Shown here: positions 7,235-14,717 of the stretch, one piece after another | Numbering within the stretch: position 1 is the first letter of the stretch | Layout of the letters: each line of letters begins with the position of its first letter | Assembly: GCA_016788885.1 (NCBI GenBank) | Contig: JAEURX010000015.1 | Span: 1 to 38,324 of the forward strand | DNA from: Nitrospira sp. | Lineage (GTDB): Bacteria; Nitrospirota; Nitrospiria; Nitrospirales; Nitrospiraceae | Reading direction: 5' to 3' | DNA length: 38,324 nt | The notes under the pieces: generated by a model | Database searches by the model: none | Seen by the model: only the letters and a program-made list of their open reading frames with translations | What the model was told of the DNA's origin: nothing | Made by a program: the position numbers and the translations under genes

Positions 7235-9241
7235 ATGAGCACGACGTTGATGGCTTCTTCCCACCGCAGCCGCTCCAAAACCTCCAGACCTGTCACGTCC
7301 GAGATCGCTGCCGCTGAAGTGTTGGCGTGGCTCAGCGATTGTATCCACGGCGGGCTCTGCTTCGTCTGCAAGGGCCTTCTCATTTTCGAAAATTCTCAAT
7401 TTGCAGAGCTGGTCGAGAGCGTCGTCTCCGGCGGGGCGGCACAGGAGCCTACGCTGCGGAAGCGGCTGTTGGACGACGCCATCGCGTGGAACGAACGAGA
7501 TCTGGGCGCGCGCAAGAGCGTGGAGTATCACCTGGCTGCCCCAGACGGACGGTCCCTGCATTACGACTGCCGTTTCAATGTCGTGCCTTATCGAGGTGAG
7601 CGCGGCGTGCTCATGGTGTTGGAGGATGTTACGGAGCGGGTGCGGCTCGCCCAGGATGCCGCGCAGGTGGCGCGATTTCAATCGGTGTTGGCGCGCATCG
7701 GGACGCTCGGCGTGAGCGGCGTATCTGCCCAGGTGCTGATGAATGAGGCCGTGAAGGAAACGGCCACTGCCCTGGAGGTGGAGCTCTGCAAAATCCTCAT
7801 CCCACGAGAACCGGACGGCCATCTCTACATCATGGCGGGAAGCGGTCTGCGGGATGAACTCATCGGAAAATTGACCATCGAAGGCGGGACCCACTCGCAG
7901 GCCGGGTACGCGATTCGGGAACGCATGCCGGTGGTGGTAGAGGATCTTCGCAGGGAAACGCGGTTTTCCGCGTCCAAATTGTTGACTGAGCATGGCGCGG
8001 TCGCCGGCATGTGTGTGCCGATGCTGGTCGAAGACCGGGTCTATGGGGTCATGACCGCCCATTCCAAGCGCGTACGCCGGTTCACCCAGCAGGAGCAGGA
8101 ATTCCTCTCGACGATGGCGAACACGGTCGGTACGGTGTTGGAGCGCCGGCGGCATGAAGAGACGCAGATGGATTTTTATCATCGCCTGTTCCTGTCCGCG
8201 CAGGACGGCGTGATGATGACGGATACGACCGGAACCATCGTCGACTGGAATCCGGCCATGGAGCGCATGACCGGATGGACGCGCGAAGAGGCCTTGGGGC
8301 AGCGTCCGGTGATTCTGAAGTCGGGGAAACATGCGCCGGAATTTTATGAGCGGCTGTGGCAATCGATCCGGGCCGGGCATCCATTTGTGGAACGGTTCGT
8401 CAATCGTCGTAAAGACGGCTCGGAGTTTCTGGTCTGGGAAAGTGTCAGCCCGGTCAAGGCCTCCGATGGCACCACGCAATACTTCATGGCGATTCTGACC
8501 GACCTCAGTGAGCGTGAACAAATGCTGGAAGCCCTGCGCCATACCGAACAAGTCAAACTCGTCGGACAATTGGCCGGTGGGATCTTGCATGAGGTGCGGA
8601 ATCCCCTCATCGGCCTGGGGAGCCTGGCCACGCACCTGGCCGAACAAACCACCCTGCCGCAGGACGCCCGTGACCGTTGCCGGTTGATCGCCAGGGAGGC
8701 GGCGCGGATCGACGAACTCCTCGAATCGCACCTCAGCCAGTTACGGCCAAGGCCCTTCGACATTGCCGCCTGCGACCTGGCCTCGGTGCTGGAGGATACC
8801 TGCACGCTGCTTCGTCCGAATCTGGTAAAGAATCAGATCGTGGTCAGGACCGCGGTCTCTTCCGACCTCCCTGCGGTTGAGGCTTCGAGGGCTCACATCC
8901 TGCAGGTTTGCCTCAATATTGTGATGAATGCCATCGATGCGATGCCGGGCGGCGGCCAGGTCCATGCGACGCTCACTCCGGAGGTCCGGCGCGCTCCCGG
9001 CGTGTTGATGCGTCTCGCCGATGGAGGGAAGGGCATCGCGCCTGAGGATTTGCAGCGCATCTACGAGCCGTTTTTCACGAATGGGAAGGCGAAGGGCGTG
9101 GGCCTCGGGTTGACCATCACTCGGGACATCGTGGAACGCCATCACGGGCAGCTCGTGATTGAAAGTCCGCCGGGGCAAGGAGCCGTGGTTTCTGTGTGGC
9201 TTCCGGTCAGGCACGACGCGTCGAGAGGAATCGAGCGATGA
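7235..9241 (+). CDS. Soluble PAS-GAF-PAS sensor histidine kinase (NtrB/AtoS-like)
   Basis: This 668-residue protein has no transmembrane segment, so it probably senses a cytoplasmic signal. Domains in order: a divergent PAS-like region (about 20-125, ending LEDVTERVRLAQ), GAF (about 150-305), PAS (about 315-425, MTDTTGTIVDWNPAMERMTG), HisKA with phospho-acceptor H452 in GGILHEVRNPL, and HATPase with N box (N565 in MNAIDAMPGG), G1 ADGGKGI and G2 GVGLGLTI. The H box is of the NtrB type that partners sigma-54 activators. The partner gene follows 54 bp later. No strong ribosome site is seen before the ATG at 7235. Confidence 0.88.
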   Translation: MSTTLMASSHRSRSKTSRPVTSEIAAAEVLAWLSDCIHGGLCFVCKGLLIFENSQFAELVESVVSGGAAQEPTLRKRLLDDAIAWNERDLGARKSVEYHLAAPDGRSLHYDCRFNVVPYRGERGVLMVLEDVTERVRLAQDAAQVARFQSVLARIGTLGVSGVSAQVLMNEAVKETATALEVELCKILIPREPDGHLYIMAGSGLRDELIGKLTIEGGTHSQAGYAIRERMPVVVEDLRRETRFSASKLLTEHGAVAGMCVPMLVEDRVYGVMTAHSKRVRRFTQQEQEFLSTMANTVGTVLERRRHEETQMDFYHRLFLSAQDGVMMTDTTGTIVDWNPAMERMTGWTREEALGQRPVILKSGKHAPEFYERLWQSIRAGHPFVERFVNRRKDGSEFLVWESVSPVKASDGTTQYFMAILTDLSEREQMLEALRHTEQVKLVGQLAGGILHEVRNPLIGLGSLATHLAEQTTLPQDARDRCRLIAREAARIDELLESHLSQLRPRPFDIAACDLASVLEDTCTLLRPNLVKNQIVVRTAVSSDLPAVEASRAHILQVCLNIVMNAIDAMPGGGQVHATLTPEVRRAPGVLMRLADGGKGIAPEDLQRIYEPFFTNGKAKGVGLGLTITRDIVERHHGQLVIESPPGQGAVVSVWLPVRHDASRGIER

Positions 9242-9295
9242 TGAATGTGAATCAATGGGGTGGTGCGGCTCAGCTCGAACGTGAGGTGTCCTAGC

Positions 9296-10702
9296 ATGGC
9301 GTGGCAACTGTTATTGCTGGAAGATGAGGTGTCGGTTCGCGAGGCGTTTGCCTTGCGACTGCGCGATCAGGGGTATGTGGTGCAGACGGCTGAATCGGGA
9401 GAGGAGGCTTTGAGTCTCCTGCGGACCTTTGAGCCGGATGTGCTCGTGGTGGACCTGGTGATGCCGAATCTGTCGGGCTTGGATGTGCTGACCCGGGTGA
9501 AGCAGCTGTCGCCGGAGCTTCCGGTCATTGTGTTGACGGCGAGGGGGACGGTGAAAGATGCCGTAGAGGCAATGCAATTGGGCGCCTTTGATTTCGTCGC
9601 CAAAAGCATCGACATGGACGATCTCCTGCATACGCTGCGGCGAGCGACTGACTTCCTGACCCTCCAACGGCAGGTGCAGTTGCACAGTGGCCAGGATGCC
9701 GCGCGGTACGCGCTGGATCGTGTGATCGCCAGGAGTCCCGTCACGCAGCACTTTCTCGCGCAGGTGAGGGAGCTGATCAAGAACGATCGGGTGACGGTGT
9801 TGTTGCAGGGCGAGACGGGAACCGGTAAGCAGTATATGGGGCGCGTAATTCACTACAACAGTGCGCGCGTGGGGAAACCTTGCCTGGAGGTGGATTGCCC
9901 GTCGATTCCCCAGGAGCTGTTCGAAAGCGAGCTGTTCGGCCACGAGAAGGGATCGTTTACCGGGGCGACCGGCAGGAAATGCGGCCTGCTGGAGATGGCC
10001 GAGGGGGGGACGATCTTTTTCGACGAAATCGGCGACCTGCCGTTGCCGTTGCAGGCAAAACTGCTTCGGGTGTTGGAAGAACGGACGATCCGGCGGGTCG
10101 GAGGGGCGGCGAGCATCCCGATCGACGTGCGCGTGATGGCTGCGACGAATCGGAATCTGAAGGACGCGGTGGCCAAGGGAGAGTTTCGTGAAGATCTGTA
10201 CTTTCGCCTCAATGTGGTGACACTCACGGTGCCGCCCCTTCGCGACCGGAGGGAGGACATTATCCCCCTCGCGGAACAGTTTCTGACCCGATCAGCCTTG
10301 GCGCTGAGAAAACCGGTGCGAACCCTGGGTGCCAGCGCGCAAACCTTGCTCCGTGGCTATTCCCTGCCCGGCAACGTGCGGGAACTGAGCAATCTGATCG
10401 AACGGGCCGTGTTGTTTTGCGCCGGGACCACGCTCGAGGCGGCCAATTTTCCCGCAGATGTCCAACAGGCGGTCTTGCCGTCCCTGCAGAGCCACCCGGC
10501 CGTTCCCACACCCGGTGAGGGATCGGCTGACCCCACTCAGGTTCACATCAGTTTCCAGGTCGGCATGCAATCCCTGGCCGACCTGGAGGACCGGATCATC
10601 GGGGAAGTGCTGGCACGCTCAGGTGGCAACAAGACCTTGGCTGCGAAACAACTGGGTGTGACCCGCTGGATGTTGGATCGTCGCCGCAAGCCTCGGGCCT
10701 AG
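9296..10702 (+). CDS. NtrC-family sigma-54-dependent response regulator
   Basis: This 468-residue activator has a receiver domain with acidic LEDE, phospho-Asp D53 (VVDLVMPN) and conserved Lys (VAKSID). The AAA+ domain follows, with Walker A GETGTGKQ (172-179), sigma-54 contact loop GSFTGA (219-224, a tolerated variant of GAFTGA) and Walker B D243-E244 in FFDEIGD. A C-terminal Fis-type HTH (NKTLAAKQLGVTRWMLDRRR) ends the chain. ATG 9296 is preferred over an earlier in-frame start at 9260 because GAGG at 9283-9286 is suitably placed and the receiver begins directly (MAWQLLLLEDE). It is likely the activator of dabBA and of the 10995 gene. That target assignment is inference. Confidence 0.9.
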   Translation: MAWQLLLLEDEVSVREAFALRLRDQGYVVQTAESGEEALSLLRTFEPDVLVVDLVMPNLSGLDVLTRVKQLSPELPVIVLTARGTVKDAVEAMQLGAFDFVAKSIDMDDLLHTLRRATDFLTLQRQVQLHSGQDAARYALDRVIARSPVTQHFLAQVRELIKNDRVTVLLQGETGTGKQYMGRVIHYNSARVGKPCLEVDCPSIPQELFESELFGHEKGSFTGATGRKCGLLEMAEGGTIFFDEIGDLPLPLQAKLLRVLEERTIRRVGGAASIPIDVRVMAATNRNLKDAVAKGEFREDLYFRLNVVTLTVPPLRDRREDIIPLAEQFLTRSALALRKPVRTLGASAQTLLRGYSLPGNVRELSNLIERAVLFCAGTTLEAANFPADVQQAVLPSLQSHPAVPTPGEGSADPTQVHISFQVGMQSLADLEDRIIGEVLARSGGNKTLAAKQLGVTRWMLDRRRKPRA

Positions 10703-10766
10703 TTCACGCTCAGCCCTCGAGTTCTCGCCTTTCCTTGCAACACGACTGGATGATGGTCATCTGTGA

Positions 10767-10806
10767 GTGCCGGCGCACGCGCGCACAACTGCCCGTGCGC
10801 GCGCAC
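10767..10806. promoter_or_regulatory. GTGC/GCAC palindrome cluster, putative enhancer for 10995
   Basis: Two perfect 12-bp palindromes, GTGCCGGCGCAC (10767-10778) and GTGCGCGCGCAC (10795-10806), have centres 28 bp apart. They lie 135-175 bp upstream of the start expected from the sigma-54-like promoter at 10915. A 9-bp stem (10778-10786 with 10795-10803) can also form, so a weak terminator of the preceding gene is an alternative. No U-run follows. Confidence 0.4.
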
Positions 10807-10914
10807 ACGTCATTGCTACCCTCGTGGTCCGTGTATCCCGCACTAGGCTCTCCGCAGCGCCGCATTTTCTGTGGAAAGTGTCTTTCCTCAGTCGACCCCG
10901 GTGAACCATGAAGC

Positions 10915-10930
10915 TGGACCGGCCTTTGCA
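10915..10930 (+). promoter_or_regulatory. Sigma-54-like promoter upstream of zinc-ribbon gene
   Basis: TGGACCGGCCTTTGCA matches TGGCACG-N4-TTGCA except for the swapped fourth and fifth bases. GG (10916) and GC (10928) are exactly placed. The predicted start is near 10942, 53 bp before the gene at 10995. It is the best sigma-54-type sequence I found in the window. Confidence 0.6.
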
Positions 10931-10994
10931 CATCCCTGTTCCTGTGAGATGAGTACGTGCAGTCCCACACCACCGGTTACACCACGGAGATGGT

Positions 10995-11192
10995 ATGAAT
11001 TGCTTGCGATGCAACAGTCCGATGTATCAGGAACTCTATGATCACTTTCAGGAAACGCAAGGCCAACAATTTCACGCGATGCACTGTCTGATGTGCGGCG
11101 ATATTGTCGACCCTGTGATCCTCAAGCACCGTCGTGAACGGGTGGAGCCATTGGGAGATCGGGCCAGACTGGCCGTCGTGACCTCGGTCTGA
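10995..11192 (+). CDS. Small zinc-ribbon protein (paralogue of the 12767-12988 gene)
   Basis: This 65-residue protein has two Cys pairs, CLRC near the start (MNCLRCNSPM) and CLMC about 30 residues later (HCLMCGDIVDPVI), as in a structural zinc ribbon. A second protein of the same plan is encoded at 12767-12988 (minus). Both share the pattern MxCxRC, then CxxCGxIVD and a basic RRER/NRAR stretch. The function is unknown. The ATG at 10995 follows GGAG. It sits downstream of a sigma-54-like promoter, so it may belong to the regulon of the NtrC-type protein just upstream. Confidence 0.7.
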   Translation: MNCLRCNSPMYQELYDHFQETQGQQFHAMHCLMCGDIVDPVILKHRRERVEPLGDRARLAVVTSV

Positions 11193-11211
11193 ACGTGGCG
11201 AAGGAGTCGTT

Positions 11212-11256
11212 GGGGGCGTTTGGCAGAGGGGCCGTTCACTGCCGGGAAACGCCCCC
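11212..11256 (+). other. Long inverted repeat between the zinc-ribbon and DUF2294-like genes
   Basis: Arms 11212-11221 (GGGGGCGTTT) and 11247-11256 (AAACGCCCCC) pair perfectly and continue inward with GGCAG (11222-11226) and CTGCC (11239-11243) across a 3-base bulge, giving about 15 paired bases. No U-run follows. It could stabilise or attenuate the transcript. A further 12-bp perfect palindrome, CCCGGTACCGGG, lies at 11268-11279. Confidence 0.55.
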
Positions 11257-11297
11257 GTCTGATCGGCCCCGGTACCGGGAACTCTCAAGGATGGACG

Positions 11298-11645
11298 ATG
11301 GCGCAGGCTCGTACTCCCGCTGATCTCGAATATGCCGTCATGCTGGCGATTCTGAACTTTCACACGGAGTTCATGAAATCCACTTATTCGCATGTCGACG
11401 TCCAATTGTCTGAGGACATCATCAAGGTGACGTTGACTAGGATTGGAACGGTGCCTGCCGAAGCGCGCTTGGCTCAATCCGAGGAGGGACGGGCGCTGCT
11501 CCGGCAAGTGCACGAGGCCCTGTTCACCTCTTGTCAGGAGGTGCTCATGCAGCGCATTGAACGCGTCGTCGATCGCAAAGTGCGGACGATGGTGACCAGT
11601 CTCGACCCGGTCTCCGGGAGGAGCCATATCGCGATCAATCTCTAA
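11298..11645 (+). CDS. DUF2294-like protein
   Basis: This 115-residue soluble protein has the layout of DUF2294: an N-terminal helix (LEYAVMLAILNFHTEFM), strands with DIIKVTLTRIGTVPAEARLAQSEEGRALL, a helix rich in charged residues (LMQRIERVVDRKVR) and a final strand. The family has no firm biochemical role. ATG 11298 is chosen because AAGGA (11287-11291) precedes it at normal spacing. An upstream in-frame TTG at 11220 would place the hairpin inside the coding region and is less likely. It lies 105 bp after the zinc-ribbon gene and may share its transcript. Confidence 0.6.
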   Translation: MAQARTPADLEYAVMLAILNFHTEFMKSTYSHVDVQLSEDIIKVTLTRIGTVPAEARLAQSEEGRALLRQVHEALFTSCQEVLMQRIERVVDRKVRTMVTSLDPVSGRSHIAINL

Positions 11646-11654
11646 CACCCTTCC

Positions 11655-11677
11655 GTTCAGCAGGCCGCCCGCTGAAC
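11655..11677. terminator. Hairpin between convergent genes
   Basis: GTTCAGC (11655-11661) and GCTGAAC (11671-11677) form a perfect 7-bp stem with a C/G-rich loop, placed between the convergent genes ending at 11645 and 11794. No U-run follows on either strand, so termination is only suggested. The rest of this gap shows nothing recognisable. Confidence 0.35.
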
Positions 11678-11793
11678 CCCGGCAGAGAGAGCGCCGACGC
11701 GGATCATCCAAATCGTTGACAGGTTTCGCCTTCGCCGGCCGGTACGCGATCGTTTGCAGCGCGCCACCATTCCCCCATTCTGCGCCCTCTCAT

Positions 11794-12648
11794 TCATTGA
11801 TTTCGTGGCGGAATCGCCACATCGATGACCTTATTGTCGGTATCGATCAACAGAATCACCATGTCGCCCTTCTGAAGCGATTCTAATTTGTGACGAGTCG
11901 TGTCTCGAATTTCAAACGGCTGTTCACCGTGCGTTCCGGTACGTAGGACAATCGTATCGGCGGTCAGCGGGGTCACGATGGTGCCGTCGACCCGTTTGTG
12001 CGCGCCCTTGATCGGCGACAGCGAGCCGTGGCGGGCATCCTGATGCTGGCCGTCCTGCCGAGTGGATAGGGCGACATCAGCGATTTGATTGGTTTCGTCC
12101 AGCAGGAAAACGGCCGTGGCCCCCTTGGGGATCGCGGCGACTTTGCTGCGCGCCTGGGAGCGAATCTGATAAGACCGTTCCTCACCGGCCGATCGCACGA
12201 CGACCGTTTCCTGGCCGATCGGCAGGTATTGCGAGACTTCTCCCCGCACCACCGTGTGTGAGCTCAACTCCCCCTGCACGGGATGATAATCCACCAAGAG
12301 ATTTTGTTCGTTGAGCACCACAATGAGGTCATCTCCCTCTGCGAGGGGAGCAAATCTTTTTTGGTTTGCCTGCTTCAAGGGAAGGAAACGAGGTTGTACT
12401 TCTCCGACGTCGACCTTGATCTGGTCGGACGTAATAGACAGGATCTTCGCCAGCACCGAACGGTTGCCTTTCAACAACGTGTCGGCGTCTTCCCGCAGCT
12501 GGCTTGATCTGTCCTTCGGTGCCTGTGACGCCTGTTCTCCCGCCATAGCCGATGTGAAGCCTATGATCCCGGCCAACGAGGTGGCCGCCACGGTCATAGC
12601 GGCCTGCTGGTAGTGAAGGGGGAGTCGAAAGTATCTGTTCCCGATCAT
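11794..12648 (-). CDS. Secreted protein with three internal repeats, unknown function
   Basis: This 284-residue protein has an N-terminal signal-type segment (AAMTVAATSLAGIIGFTSAMAGEQ), so export is likely. The mature part holds three related units of about 65 residues. Each has a polar beta stretch, an R/K-x-L/F-A/E-L-xKG(D/A)xxxVxLxxxNxxxDVA motif and a short linker: KRFAPLAEGDDLIVVLNEQN, SKVAAIPKGATAVFLLDETN and HKLESLQKGDMVILLIDTDN. I do not recognise a named family; it looks like a repeated small beta-barrel. ATG 12648 follows AAAGGAGA, and an earlier ATG at 12702 lacks one. It follows the zinc-ribbon gene by 118 bp on the same strand. Confidence 0.6.
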   Translation of the reverse strand: MIGNRYFRLPLHYQQAAMTVAATSLAGIIGFTSAMAGEQASQAPKDRSSQLREDADTLLKGNRSVLAKILSITSDQIKVDVGEVQPRFLPLKQANQKRFAPLAEGDDLIVVLNEQNLLVDYHPVQGELSSHTVVRGEVSQYLPIGQETVVVRSAGEERSYQIRSQARSKVAAIPKGATAVFLLDETNQIADVALSTRQDGQHQDARHGSLSPIKGAHKRVDGTIVTPLTADTIVLRTGTHGEQPFEIRDTTRHKLESLQKGDMVILLIDTDNKVIDVAIPPRNQ

Positions 12649-12766
12649 CACGATGTCTCCTTTGTTATGGTGTCGCGCAGAGGCACAGTGGGTGTGGGCC
12701 ATCGTTGCTTCCTCGCCGACTGACTATGTTGAGTTGAACGAGCTTTTCGCGCCATCTGCCCTTGGG

Positions 12767-12988
12767 CTACCGGAGCAGGCCGACCGCATTGACGCGTCGG
12801 CGAGCGCCGCCTTTCCGCCACTCCTCTGCACTCTCTTCCCCGCGCGCACGATTTTCCGCGATGAGTTGATCGACAATTTCACCGCAGGCAAAACAGCGCC
12901 AGGCCAGACGGTTTTCCTCGATGGGTTCGATACCCCAATCTCCTAGATCGAGGGGAAACATGAGGTTTTCGCATCGTTGGCAGTGCAT
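12767..12988 (-). CDS. Small zinc-ribbon protein (paralogue of the 10995-11192 gene)
   Basis: This 73-residue protein has CQRC in MHCQRCENLMFP and CFAC in WRCFACGEIVDQLIAENRAR, with a longer middle segment than its paralogue at 10995 and a basic C-terminal tail. It probably binds zinc; its role is unknown. ATG 12988 is chosen over 13063 because GGGAGGA stands immediately upstream at ideal spacing. It is also downstream of a CTAGG-type promoter whose predicted start (about 13027) falls inside the longer frame. Confidence 0.7.
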   Translation of the reverse strand: MHCQRCENLMFPLDLGDWGIEPIEENRLAWRCFACGEIVDQLIAENRARGEESAEEWRKGGARRRVNAVGLLR

Positions 12989-13033
12989 AACGTTCCTCCC
13001 GTCACAAGACATGTGGGCGTGGGTGACCTGCCG

Positions 13034-13078
13034 ATCATACGAAGCTTTCCTTTCCCCCAGCACTGGGAGAGACCCTGG
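13034..13078 (-). promoter_or_regulatory. CTAGG-type box plus -10 for the 12988 zinc-ribbon gene
   Basis: On the minus strand the box reads CCAGGGTCTCTCCCAG (13078-13063) and is followed by TATGAT (13039-13034), the best -10 of the set. The box centre is 31.5 bp before the first -10 base, the same distance as at the other sites. The box is a weaker palindrome than most, since both halves have the CCAGG/CCCAG form. Confidence 0.5.
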
Positions 13079-13129
13079 TTTGCGGGGGCGGGCGGAGCGG
13101 GGTACTAGTTACGCAGCGACGCCGTGAGT

Positions 13130-13174
13130 CAAGGGATCTGCCTAGTGGGAATGGCAGAGCCCTCTCCGTACAGT
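13130..13174 (+). promoter_or_regulatory. CTAGG-type box plus -10 for the cytochrome/glgC/treY operon
   Basis: CAAGGGATCTGCCTAG (13130-13145) is followed by TACAGT (13169-13174), with 31.5 bp from box centre to the first -10 base. The predicted start is near 13181, just before the AAGGAGG at 13192 and the ATG at 13205. It is divergent from the box at 13063-13078. Confidence 0.55.
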
Positions 13175-13204
13175 CACCTCAGCAAGTCAACAAGGAGGTG
13201 CAGG

Positions 13205-14656
13205 ATGGGGACCACAGGGAGGCGGAACGTCGTCAGGCTGGGCGGGACGCTCATGGCCTTTGCGGTGGTGCTCGTCTCAAATGCCATGGTTCATGCCGAG
13301 CGCGCAGGGCAGGAACATCGGTCCGCGGCGGATACTCGCATAGAGAAGACAAAGGAAAAAGGATTTGACGGCGTCGATTTCTCGTACGATCTGTTCGGGG
13401 GACCTCCCGGTCAATCGGCTGCACGATTGGCCGAGCAGACGATGGCCAAGGATACGGCGGAGAAACCGGAGGTCATGGCCAAGCAGACCACGCTCTTAAA
13501 AGACCGTTATCACCTGGAATGCAGAACGAATAGTTCCGCCCGCATGACCAAGGGAAAGTCCCAACCGATCGGACCGACGGTGAGGTTGAAGGAGGGGCTG
13601 AGCTGGGACGCGCTGGCTCGCCTGGATCCGGAAGACATTCGCAAGCAGAAGGCGTTTCCCCAGGGGTTTATGCGATTGCCGCATGTCAAACATGAGGTAG
13701 GGGGGATGGTATTTCCCCAGGAGCAGGTTGAACAATTTCCTCGGTTGGAACGATTTGACGTGGAGTTTGATCTGCCGGCCTGCTTTCGCCCTGAATTTCC
13801 TCCGCCTATTTTTCTGACGACGCATCCCGAATTGGGAGATGTGTCACAAGGCGAGGTGTTGAACGCCGACAATTTCGATCGATTGTTTCGGGGGCTGATC
13901 ACTCCCGTGCAACTGGATGGGCTGAGGATGTTGGTGACGCAGTTTCCGCAGGAAGAGTTCAATGGGACGGCCGATCGCAAATCGGCCAAGCCCAGCCTTG
14001 GCGTGACGTGCTTGGACTGCCATGTAAACTTCCACACAACCGGCCAGTTTCATCTCAATCCCGATACTCGACCGCAACGCGACCGGCTGCGCCTCGACAC
14101 CGTGAGTCTGCGCGGGATGTTCAATCAGCAACTCCATGGCTCTAAACGGAGTTTGCGATCCGTGGAAGATTTCACCGAATTCGAGCAGCGGACGGCCTAT
14201 TTCAACGGCGATCACATTCGTGCCGCCAAGAAAGGGATGAATATCATCGACCGCTTGCAGGTCGCGCATATGGCCCAGATTCAAAACATGATCGATTTTC
14301 CTCCCGCGCCGAAACTCGATCCCATGACGGGGCGCCTGGATCGCACGCGGGCCGACCGGCAGGAAATCGCGGGCGAAGAGCTCTTTTTCGGCAAAGCGCG
14401 TTGCGCGCAATGCCACCAACCGCCGGCCTATACCGACCATATGATGCACGACCTGTTTCTGGAGCGATTTGGAGCGGAGGCCGACGGGCCTATCAAAACG
14501 TTCGTCTTGAGAGGCATCAAGGATTCGCCTCCTTATTTTCATGACGGACGACTGCTCACCTTGGAAGATACGGTCGAGTTTTTTAATGTCATCGGAGGAC
14601 TGAAGCTCACGACGGATGAAAAGGCGGCCTTGGTCGCCTTTCTCCGTGCGTTGTGA
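13205..14656 (+). CDS. Periplasmic MauG/CcpA-like di-heme cytochrome c
   Basis: This 483-residue protein has a signal peptide (RRNVVRLGGTLMAFAVVLVSNAMVHA) and two c-type heme sites, C269-C272-H273 (CLDCH) and C400-C403-H404 (CAQCH), 131 residues apart as in di-heme peroxidases. The C-terminus (LRGIKDSPPYFHDGRLLTLEDTVEFF) is the conserved end of that family. An extra region of about 230 residues precedes the first heme, and I recognise no domain in it. It may act as a peroxidase or oxidase in the periplasm; substrate unknown. ATG 13205 has an AAGGAGG upstream and excludes 27 unlikely residues. It is followed 61 bp later by glgC. Confidence 0.82.
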   Translation: MGTTGRRNVVRLGGTLMAFAVVLVSNAMVHAERAGQEHRSAADTRIEKTKEKGFDGVDFSYDLFGGPPGQSAARLAEQTMAKDTAEKPEVMAKQTTLLKDRYHLECRTNSSARMTKGKSQPIGPTVRLKEGLSWDALARLDPEDIRKQKAFPQGFMRLPHVKHEVGGMVFPQEQVEQFPRLERFDVEFDLPACFRPEFPPPIFLTTHPELGDVSQGEVLNADNFDRLFRGLITPVQLDGLRMLVTQFPQEEFNGTADRKSAKPSLGVTCLDCHVNFHTTGQFHLNPDTRPQRDRLRLDTVSLRGMFNQQLHGSKRSLRSVEDFTEFEQRTAYFNGDHIRAAKKGMNIIDRLQVAHMAQIQNMIDFPPAPKLDPMTGRLDRTRADRQEIAGEELFFGKARCAQCHQPPAYTDHMMHDLFLERFGAEADGPIKTFVLRGIKDSPPYFHDGRLLTLEDTVEFFNVIGGLKLTTDEKAALVAFLRAL

Positions 14657-14717
14657 CGAAGGCGGAATGATCGGCGGAGCTGGTCTGGACAGAAGACAGC
14701 AGCTTCGAGGAGATATC

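Noticed and set aside
7118-8731. A 537-codon minus-strand open frame across the sensor kinase gene
   Set aside because: It is an antisense shadow of a GC-rich gene; the plus strand carries complete PAS, GAF, HisKA and HATPase motifs.
10843-10858. A CTAGG half-site upstream of the 10995 gene
   Set aside because: The second half is GCAGC, not CCTAG, and no -10 hexamer lies at the fixed distance; the sigma-54-like promoter explains this gene better.
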